Source: CAZAAW01 sp964483325 (GTDB lineage Bacteria > Pseudomonadota > Alphaproteobacteria > Rhizobiales > Kaistiaceae). From it: a stretch of DNA of 36,706 nucleotides. A model generated the notes under the pieces. That model did no database searches, was not told the DNA's origin, and saw nothing but the letters and a program-made list of their open reading frames with translations. Each line of letters opens with the position of its first letter. Within the stretch, counting starts at the first letter, position 1. The stretch is from the NCBI GenBank assembly GCA_964483325.1, contig CAZAAW010000024.1, positions 1 through 36,706 on the forward strand, written 5' to 3'. Shown here piece by piece: positions 8,209-14,187 of the stretch. Made by a program: the position numbers and the translations under genes.

Positions 8209-9267
8209 TTGAACGCCAGACCAACGATGCCTGCGCCGGCCCATGGCGCCGACGAACTCCCCGGCGTGATCGTCGACAGCTACAATCTCGAACTGCGTGA
8301 CAGGGAAGGCTTCCTCGGCGACCGCGCCAGCCGCCGCGCCTTCAGCAGCATCCTCGACGACTGGCGCGACCGCCTGCGCCATTTCGGCGACGATCCCCTG
8401 GGCGAGAATCCGACCGACGAAATCAGTCGCTCGCGGCTCGACAAGCTGCTGGCCGGCGACGATCCGGAGGCGGCGGGCCTCGTCCATTCGGCGATCGAGG
8501 ATTTCGCGCAGGAGCTGGCGACGGTGCTGCGCCGCTTCTCCCGCACCAAAGGCTGGCAGGACACCGAGCGCGTCGTGGTCGGCGGCGGCTTCCGGCAGAG
8601 CCGCGTCGGCGAGCTCGCCATCGGCCGCGCCATGGTCCTGCTGAAGGCCGAGGGGCTGCCGATGACGCTGGTGCCGATCCGCAACCATCCCGACGAGGCC
8701 GGCCTTGTCGGCGCCGCGCATCTCATCCCGTCCTGGTGCCTGGCCGGCCATGACGGGCTGCTGACGGTCGACATCGGCGGCTCGAACATCCGCGTCGGCG
8801 TCGTTCTCACCCACGCCAAGGAGGCGCCGGACCTGTCGAAGGCGGCCGTGTGGAAGACCGAGCGCTGGCGCCATGCCGACGACAAGCCGAGCCGCACCAG
8901 GGCGGTGGAGCGCCTCATCAAGATGCTCAACGCCCATGCCAAGGCGGCGCGTAAGGAAGGGTTCAGCCTGGCGCCGGCGATCGGCATCGGCTGCCCCGGC
9001 ATCATCGCCGCCGACGGCACCATCGAGCGCGGCGGCCAGAACCTGCCGGGCGGTAACTGGGAAAGCGGCCGCTTCAACCTCGTCAGCGAGATCACCAGCG
9101 CCATCCCCGAGCTGTTCGGCCACGAGACGGTGGTGGTGATGCATAACGACGCCGTCACGCAGGGGCTCAGCGAGGCGCCGTTCATGACCGACGCCGAGCG
9201 CTGGGGCGTCGTCACCATCGGCACCGGCCTCGGCAATGCCCGCTTCACCAACCGGACCGCGCCATGA
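8209..9267 (+). CDS. ROK-family sugar kinase-like protein with circularly permuted motif order
   Basis: Recognisable as ROK/ASKHA by the phosphate-1 loop LTVDIGGSNIRVGVV (about residues 186-200), GIGCPGIIAADG, NLPGGNW, the HNDA motif with the likely catalytic Asp (314), and VTIGTGLGN (336-343) close to the C-terminus. In ordinary ROK kinases these lie in the N-terminal half. Here the motifs that normally end the protein, VVVGGGFRQSR (123-133) and NHPDEAGLVGAAHL (159-172), come first. The ROK zinc motif CxCGxxGCxE is absent. I favour the TTG at 8209 (352 aa) because GGAG lies eight bases upstream; ATG 8227 has no such site. Substrate unknown; glucose or an amino sugar would be typical. It may not be an active kinase. 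Confidence 0.8.
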   Translation: MNARPTMPAPAHGADELPGVIVDSYNLELRDREGFLGDRASRRAFSSILDDWRDRLRHFGDDPLGENPTDEISRSRLDKLLAGDDPEAAGLVHSAIEDFAQELATVLRRFSRTKGWQDTERVVVGGGFRQSRVGELAIGRAMVLLKAEGLPMTLVPIRNHPDEAGLVGAAHLIPSWCLAGHDGLLTVDIGGSNIRVGVVLTHAKEAPDLSKAAVWKTERWRHADDKPSRTRAVERLIKMLNAHAKAARKEGFSLAPAIGIGCPGIIAADGTIERGGQNLPGGNWESGRFNLVSEITSAIPELFGHETVVVMHNDAVTQGLSEAPFMTDAERWGVVTIGTGLGNARFTNRTAP

Positions 9268-9282
9268 GACGTCGCGGCCCGG

Positions 9283-9292
9283 AAGGAGGTGA
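9283..9292 (+). other. Orphan perfect Shine-Dalgarno sequence
   Basis: AAGGAGGTGA, the full complement of the 16S rRNA 3' tail, sits 15 bases after the ROK stop. No ATG, GTG or TTG follows at a usable distance. The next gene is on the opposite strand and ends at 9296. It may be chance, or a relic of a lost downstream gene. Confidence 0.4.
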
Positions 9293-9295
9293 AGG

Positions 9296-10300
9296 TCAGG
9301 CGGGCCGATAGGCCCAGGCGGCGACATCGACCGGCCGGGCGATGAAGCCCTGCCGGTAGAGAAAGTCGGCCTGGTCCTGAAGGCCGGCGATGCGGTGCGG
9401 CGTCAGGCTCGGCAGCAGGCTGTCGCGGCTGAAATTGGCATAGGCCGCCTCCGCCGCGTCCGGCCGCTGATGCGTCTCGCCGGCCAGCACCTGCCAGAGC
9501 TGGTGCCGGTCGTCGGCGAGGGCGCTGACGGCGCCGTTGATGGTGGCGACATAGCGCTCGACCAGCTCCGGCCGCTGGTCGATCAGCTCCTGCCGAACGG
9601 TGAGGGTGCGCGGCGTGCCGTTATTGACGCGGCGGATCGGGTCGGCGAGCTGGTCGATGCGCAGGATTGGCCGCACCCGCCCTTCCGCCAGCGCCGCGGC
9701 GCCGGCGGCGCCCTTGATCCAGGCGGCATCGGCGCGGCCGTCGGCGAGCGCCGCAAGTTCGGCCTCGAACTGCTCCGTCCAGGCAGGGCCCGGCTCCGGC
9801 GTGATGGCGACCTCGGTGACATCGTCGAGGCCGGCGCCGATCGTCGCCAGCCCCTGTGCAAAGCCGCGCAGCGCCGAGATGCGGCTGACGTCGACGCCAT
9901 GCGTCGTGCCGCGCGGCACGGCGATGCGCAGCCCAGGCAGATCGGCGATCGCCAGCGCCTCCGAATCGGCCGGCACGACGATCGCCTGCACCTCGTCGAG
10001 CCAGGTGATGCCGAGAAGGCGCGTCGGCGCGCCCTCGCTGCGGGCCCAGATCGCCGGGATGTTGCCGCCCTCGCGGATGAGGTTGACGATGCGGTGGTCG
10101 AAATGGCGCCGGCGCAGCTCCGGATCGGTCACGTCCTGCAGGGCGGTGAAGCGGAACGGCGTGCCGCTAAAGGCCGGCCGCAGGCGGTCGAGGCCGGTCG
10201 CGACGCCTGTCGCCGTCGGCGCCGGGCAGCGCGTGTAGTAGATGTCCTCGACCTCCTGCTGCGGAGCGGCGAAGGCGGCGGTGGACGCGGCAATGGACAT
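9296..10300 (-). CDS. DszB-like desulfinase / SBP-fold organosulfur enzyme
   Basis: This 334-residue protein has the periplasmic-binding-protein-like fold of aliphatic sulfonate binders but no signal peptide. It resembles DszB (2'-hydroxybiphenyl-2-sulfinate desulfinase). From my memory of Rhodococcus DszB, its catalytic Cys27, His60 and Arg70 line up with Cys25 (YYTRCPAPTA), His66 and Arg76 here. The 10-residue His-Arg spacing is the same, followed by GGNIPAI (GGEIPPL in DszB) and RLLGIT. Desulfinases release sulfite from sulfinates. The ATG has AAGGAG six bases upstream. It lies 34 bp downstream of a DszC/SfnB-like monooxygenase, supporting a sulfur role. It may act on another sulfinate, or be a catalytically silent relative; substrate unproven. 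Confidence 0.78.
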   Translation of the reverse strand: MSIAASTAAFAAPQQEVEDIYYTRCPAPTATGVATGLDRLRPAFSGTPFRFTALQDVTDPELRRRHFDHRIVNLIREGGNIPAIWARSEGAPTRLLGITWLDEVQAIVVPADSEALAIADLPGLRIAVPRGTTHGVDVSRISALRGFAQGLATIGAGLDDVTEVAITPEPGPAWTEQFEAELAALADGRADAAWIKGAAGAAALAEGRVRPILRIDQLADPIRRVNNGTPRTLTVRQELIDQRPELVERYVATINGAVSALADDRHQLWQVLAGETHQRPDAAEAAYANFSRDSLLPSLTPHRIAGLQDQADFLYRQGFIARPVDVAAWAYRPA

Positions 10301-10334
10301 GGCGGTCTCCTTTCGGGTTGGGAAGGCGCGGCGC

Positions 10335-11579
10335 TCAGAGGCTTGCCGGCGGCAGCTTGCCGTTGAGGTAGAAGTCGCCGATGGCGCGGTACTTCCAGTG
10401 CACCGGGTCGTGCACGGTGTGGGTGCGGGCGTCGCGCCAGAAGCGGTCGAAGCCGTGCAGCAGCCGGGTCGAGCTGGCGCCGCCGAGCTGGAACAGCCGG
10501 TTGGTCGCCGCCAGCGCCACCTCGGTGGTCAGCACCTTGGCCTCGGCAATGGCGACGGCGGCGCGAGCGCGCGCCGTCTCGCTCGGATGGGCGACGGCGT
10601 AATCGAGCGCCGCAGCGCCGCGGTCGAGGATCGCCTCGGCGGCGTTGCGGCGGATCTGCAGCTCGGCCACGGCATCGATGATGTAGGGGTCGTCATGGGC
10701 ATGCTCGACACCGGAGCCGGCCCAGGGCCGCGCCTTGTCGCGGACATAGGCGAGCGTCGCGGCGATGGCGCCGTCGGCGATGCCGAGATCGATGGCGGCA
10801 TGGACGATCTGCGCCACCGAACCGGTCGGCAGCACGTCCTCCGCGCTGCGCGAGGCGAAGACCTGCCGGGGGCCGACGACGACATTGTCGAGCACCAGCG
10901 TGCCGCTGGCGGTCGTGCGCTGGCCCATGCCGTCCCAGTCGTCGATGATGGTGAGACCGGGCGCGCCGTTCTCCACCACCGCCGTTACCACCCGGCCGTC
11001 GTCATCGACGCAGACCGCCGAGATGAGATGGGAGAGAAGCGCGCCGGTCGAATAGAACTTGCGGCCGCTGACGCGGAAACCGCTGCCCGACGCCTCCAGC
11101 CGCGTCGACAGCGACATGGCATGCGTGCCGGTGCGCTCCGACGAGGCATTGCCGAAGCGCCAGCCGGCAAGGATGCGGCCGAAATAGTGCTCCTGCTGCT
11201 CGGCGCTGCCGGCATTGCCGATATAGCGGATGGCGTAGGCGCTGCTGACGAAGAGCTGCCCGAGCGAGGCATCCGCCGCGGCGATCAGCGCGACGACGCG
11301 GGCCAGCGTCCGATACGACGCCCCTGCCCCGCCATGGGCCTTCGGCACCGTGATGCCGAGAAGCCCGCTGGAGGCGATGTCCTCATATTCGGCCAGCGGC
11401 AGGATGCGCTCGCGGTCGCGGCGGGCGGCGTCGCGGCCGACGCGCACGGCCGCCGCTTCCGCCAGGTCGATCGCCTCCTCGTCGCTCGCCACCAGGCGCA
11501 CATTCGGCTGTGGCGGAGGCGGCGCGGCAGCCTGGCTGCGGCCGCTCTCCGTGCGCAGGGGAAGTTCATGGACCGACAT
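10335..11579 (-). CDS. sfnB: DszC/SfnB-like flavin-dependent monooxygenase (acyl-CoA dehydrogenase fold)
   Basis: This 414-residue protein has the acyl-CoA dehydrogenase fold used by FMNH2-dependent sulfur monooxygenases such as DszC and SfnB. These oxygenate organosulfur compounds so that sulfur can be released. Visible blocks are NASSE (144-148), the SGRKFYSTGA flavin-pocket region (171-180), DDWDGMGQRTTASG (213-226), and the C-terminal GFDRFWRDARTHTVHDPV (376-393), whose His387 and His390 match the DszC block RTHSLHDPV. No acyl-CoA dehydrogenase catalytic glutamate is evident. The start has GGAG seven bases upstream. It is the first gene of a two-gene minus-strand unit with the DszB-like gene and needs a flavin reductase not present here. 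SfnB (dimethylsulfone use) is the nearest named family; the exact substrate is unknown. Confidence 0.83.
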   Translation of the reverse strand: MSVHELPLRTESGRSQAAAPPPPQPNVRLVASDEEAIDLAEAAAVRVGRDAARRDRERILPLAEYEDIASSGLLGITVPKAHGGAGASYRTLARVVALIAAADASLGQLFVSSAYAIRYIGNAGSAEQQEHYFGRILAGWRFGNASSERTGTHAMSLSTRLEASGSGFRVSGRKFYSTGALLSHLISAVCVDDDGRVVTAVVENGAPGLTIIDDWDGMGQRTTASGTLVLDNVVVGPRQVFASRSAEDVLPTGSVAQIVHAAIDLGIADGAIAATLAYVRDKARPWAGSGVEHAHDDPYIIDAVAELQIRRNAAEAILDRGAAALDYAVAHPSETARARAAVAIAEAKVLTTEVALAATNRLFQLGGASSTRLLHGFDRFWRDARTHTVHDPVHWKYRAIGDFYLNGKLPPASL

Positions 11580-11609
11580 GGGAAGGCTCCGTCAGAGGGT
11601 GACGGGCGA

Positions 11610-11641
11610 TAGTTGACATAGTCTATCAATTCAGTCAACTA
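11610..11641. promoter_or_regulatory. Inverted-repeat operator/promoter between the divergent sulfur genes
   Basis: TAGTTGAC (11610-11617) and GTCAACTA (11634-11641) form a perfect 8-bp inverted repeat around a 16-bp AT-richer centre, which itself holds the quasi-palindrome TTGACATAGTCTATCAA (11613-11629). Each arm carries a TTGAC -35-like box, one facing each way, so overlapping face-to-face promoters are possible. The repeat is 31 bp from the monooxygenase ATG and 59 bp from the binding-protein ATG. Shared control by one regulator is inferred. Confidence 0.6.
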
Positions 11642-11699
11642 ATTGGATCGGGAGGTCGACACCTCCCTGCTTCCACCTGCATCCTCGAAGGAGACACGC

Positions 11700-13301
11700 A
11701 TGCGAGCCTTGCGCGCATTGCTGACGGGCGCAGTCATGCTGAGCGCCGCCCTGGCCACGGGTTCATCGCGGGCCGAAGACGCCGCCACGCCGCAGCACGG
11801 CGGCACGCTCACCTACCTGCTGGCGGCCGATCCCTCCTATCTCGTCGCCTTCTCGCCCGACTCGTCGCAATTTGTCGGACCGCTGACCACCGAAGGTCTT
11901 CTGACCTACGATCAGGACCTCAACCCCCGGCCGCTGCTGGCGACGAGCTGGGACATCAGTGCCGACGGCAAGACCTACACCTTCCATCTGCGGGACGGCG
12001 TGAAGTGGCATGACGGCCAGCCCTTCACCTCGGCCGACGTCGCTACCTCGATCGACATCATCCGCAAGATCCACCCGCGCGGCCGCAACACCTTCGCCAA
12101 TGTCGTGGAGGTACAGACGCCGGACCCGCTGACGGCGGTGATCGTCCTCGACAAGCCGGCGCCCTATCTCCTATCGGCGCTGGCGGCGGGCGAGACGCCG
12201 ATCGTGCCGAAGCACATCTATGACGGCACCGACCCGACCAAGAACCCGAACAATGCCGCGCCGATCGGCACCGGTGCCTTCCGCTTCAAGGAATGGGTGC
12301 GCGGCGACCACATCACCTTCGAACGCAACCCGGACTACTGGGGCGGCCCCAGGCCGTGGCTCGACCGGGTCATCGTCCGCATCGTCGCCGACCCGGCGGC
12401 GCGCGCCGTGCTGTTCGAGACCGGCGAGGCCGACATGGGCGCCGGCGGCCTGGTGGCACTCAGCGATGTCGAGCGCCTGACAGCGCTGCCGCACCTGCAG
12501 CTGGTGCGGCAGGGCACGGTGTTCAGCGCCGGCGTCAAGCGCATCGAGTTCAACCTCGACGAGCCGCATTTCGCCAATCTCAAGGTGCGCCAGGCGGTGG
12601 CACATGCGCTCGACCGCAACTTCATCCGCGACGTCGTCTGGTACGGCTACGGCCAGATCATCAGCGGCCCGGTCAGCCCCGAGGTGACGCGCTTCTACGT
12701 GCCGGACCTGCCGGACTATCCCTTCGACACCGACGCCGCCGAGAAGCTGCTCGACGAGGCCGGCTATCCGCGCGGCGCCGACGGTACGCGCTTCGCCATC
12801 ACGCTCGATTTCCGCCCGGCGACGGAAGGCGACCGGCGCACAGCCGATTACGTCAAGCAGGCGCTCGCCAAGGTCGGCATCGCCGTGACGGTGCGCACGC
12901 AGGACTTCGCCAGCTACGTCAAGCGCGTCTATACCGACCGCGACTTCGCCTTCACGGTCAATTCGATGACCAATACCTTCGATCCGACGATCGGCATCCA
13001 GCGCCTTTACTGGTCGAAGAACTTCCAGCCCGGCGTGCCGTTCTCCAACGGCGCCCACTACGACAACCCGGAGGTCGACCGGCTCTACGAGGCGGCCGCC
13101 GTCGAGGTCGATCCACAGAAGCGCAAGGAGCTCTTCACCGAGGCCTTCCGCATCACCGCGACCGAGCTGCCGGACATCAACTTCCTCTCCGACGACGCCT
13201 TCAACCTGGTGAACCGGCGGGTGCGCGACCCGATCCTGGCGCCGGACGGCACCATCTCCAGCGGCTTCGCCGACATCTGGATCGACAAGACGGCCGAGTA
13301 A
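11700..13301 (+). CDS. ABC transporter substrate-binding protein, family 5 (peptide/nickel/opine type)
   Basis: This 533-residue periplasmic protein captures a solute for an ABC importer. A signal peptide (about residues 1-24, ending SSRA) precedes the SBP_bac_5 domain. Typical blocks are PQHGGTLTYLLAADPSYL near the mature N-terminus, YTFHLRDGVKWHDGQPFTSADV, GTGAFRFKEWVRGDHITFERN, VRQAVAHALDRNFI and the C-terminal LPDINFLSDD. The ATG at 11700 has AAGGAG six bases upstream; an in-frame ATG 19 codons earlier has none. No permease or ATPase genes follow, so it is an orphan binding protein here. Divergence from the monooxygenase/desulfinase pair suggests an organosulfur ligand, but the family is best known for peptides, opines, glycosides and metals. 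Confidence 0.9.
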   Translation: MRALRALLTGAVMLSAALATGSSRAEDAATPQHGGTLTYLLAADPSYLVAFSPDSSQFVGPLTTEGLLTYDQDLNPRPLLATSWDISADGKTYTFHLRDGVKWHDGQPFTSADVATSIDIIRKIHPRGRNTFANVVEVQTPDPLTAVIVLDKPAPYLLSALAAGETPIVPKHIYDGTDPTKNPNNAAPIGTGAFRFKEWVRGDHITFERNPDYWGGPRPWLDRVIVRIVADPAARAVLFETGEADMGAGGLVALSDVERLTALPHLQLVRQGTVFSAGVKRIEFNLDEPHFANLKVRQAVAHALDRNFIRDVVWYGYGQIISGPVSPEVTRFYVPDLPDYPFDTDAAEKLLDEAGYPRGADGTRFAITLDFRPATEGDRRTADYVKQALAKVGIAVTVRTQDFASYVKRVYTDRDFAFTVNSMTNTFDPTIGIQRLYWSKNFQPGVPFSNGAHYDNPEVDRLYEAAAVEVDPQKRKELFTEAFRITATELPDINFLSDDAFNLVNRRVRDPILAPDGTISSGFADIWIDKTAE

Positions 13302-13376
13302 TCGTCCGGGCCGGCGCCGCACTGGCGGCCCGGCCCGACATCATCGGCGCCGGCACCGGCGCTATTCGCCGACAGG

Positions 13377-13414
13377 GTTGCAGTTTTTACGCAGGCCTGT
13401 TGCACATTTACGCA
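13377..13414 (+). repeat. Two AT-richer direct repeats upstream of the small secreted-protein gene
   Basis: GTTGCAGTTTTTACGCA (13377-13393) and GTTGCACATTTACGCA (13399-13414) recur 22 bp apart, i.e. two helical turns, in an otherwise very GC-rich spacer about 90 bp before the next ATG. Spacing on one DNA face suggests tandem binding sites for a regulator (inference). Confidence 0.45.
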
Positions 13415-13502
13415 TTGCGACCAGGGCAATGGAACCTATGCTGTAGCCTGTGCTTGTCCAGCGCAGTGATCAACCGATTCATTGCCGGAGCGAGGGCAGC
13501 CT

Positions 13503-14006
13503 ATGCTTTCATTCTTCCGCCCACCGCCTGTCCCTTTTCGCCGCCTGTCGTACAAACCAAGACAATCGCGATTCCCTCTTGTTGCAGCTGCGCTGCTTTT
13601 CCTGACGACGGCAGCGGGCGGCGCTTCGGCGCAGTCCATCCTCCCGACAAGTCTCGTCTGTCCGGACGGGGCCAACGGCAAGATGACCTACATCATCAGC
13701 AGCGCCGACGGGATGCAGTCGAACTTCACCCAGAAATACAGCGACGGGCACCCCTCCTCCATCGACATGACCCTGACGCATGGCGGGGTGCAGCTTCCCG
13801 TCGCTTCGGTCGATCTGGTGGCCCTCACCGATTCGGCCCATGCCGGCGATGCGCCCCAGGCAGCGGCGGTCGCCGTCGATATCGGCCTCACCTGGTCGAA
13901 GACCCTCAACGTCATCTATCGTGAGATCTGCCTCGGCGACCCGGGCTATCGCGGCGCCTATCTGGCAGGCCTTCACCGTAACCGGCAGCAGCTCGGGCTG
14001 GAATGA
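13503..14006 (+). CDS. Small secreted protein of unknown function
   Basis: I do not recognise this 167-residue product. It starts MLSFFRPPPVPFRRLSYKPR, a long basic N-region, then a hydrophobic stretch FPLVAAALLFLTTAAGGASAQ consistent with Sec export and cleavage after ASA (about residue 43). The mature part has two cysteines (in LVCPDG and REICLGD) that could form a disulfide, and an otherwise soluble, beta-rich-looking sequence. The ATG at 13503 has GAGGG about six bases upstream; a TTG seven codons earlier is less likely. It stands alone, upstream of tRNA-Pro, with a direct repeat in its promoter region. It is probably a periplasmic protein; no function can be assigned. Confidence 0.7.
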   Translation: MLSFFRPPPVPFRRLSYKPRQSRFPLVAAALLFLTTAAGGASAQSILPTSLVCPDGANGKMTYIISSADGMQSNFTQKYSDGHPSSIDMTLTHGGVQLPVASVDLVALTDSAHAGDAPQAAAVAVDIGLTWSKTLNVIYREICLGDPGYRGAYLAGLHRNRQQLGLE

Positions 14007-14079
14007 CGCGGCAAGGCGCGGCCCGGCGGCCGCGCCAGCGATTGCACCCTCCCCGGCCCGTCACTATAGTCCGCGCCGT

Positions 14080-14156
14080 CGGAGCGTGGCGCAGTCTGGT
14101 AGCGCACCTGAATGGGGTTCAGGGGGTCGGAGGTTCGAATCCTCTCGCTCCGACCA
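14080..14156 (+). tRNA. tRNA-Pro (anticodon GGG)
   Basis: The 77-nt sequence forms a full cloverleaf: acceptor CGGAGCG/CGCTCCG, D arm GGCGCAGTCTGGTAGCGC, anticodon stem CCTGA/TCAGG with loop ATGGGGT giving anticodon GGG (codon CCC), T arm GGAGGTTCGAATCCTCT, and an encoded 3' CCA. It sits between the small secreted-protein gene and the acyltransferase gene. tRNA 3' ends often serve as integration sites; no second copy of the 3' end is visible within this window. Confidence 0.98.
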
Positions 14157-14187
14157 GTTCGCGGGGGGATCAGCGGGCAGCGCCGCC

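Noticed and set aside
12293..13924. A 543-codon plus-strand frame over the binding protein and the small secreted protein
   Set aside because: It runs out of frame through the intact binding-protein gene; its Arg/Pro/Ala-rich product resembles nothing.
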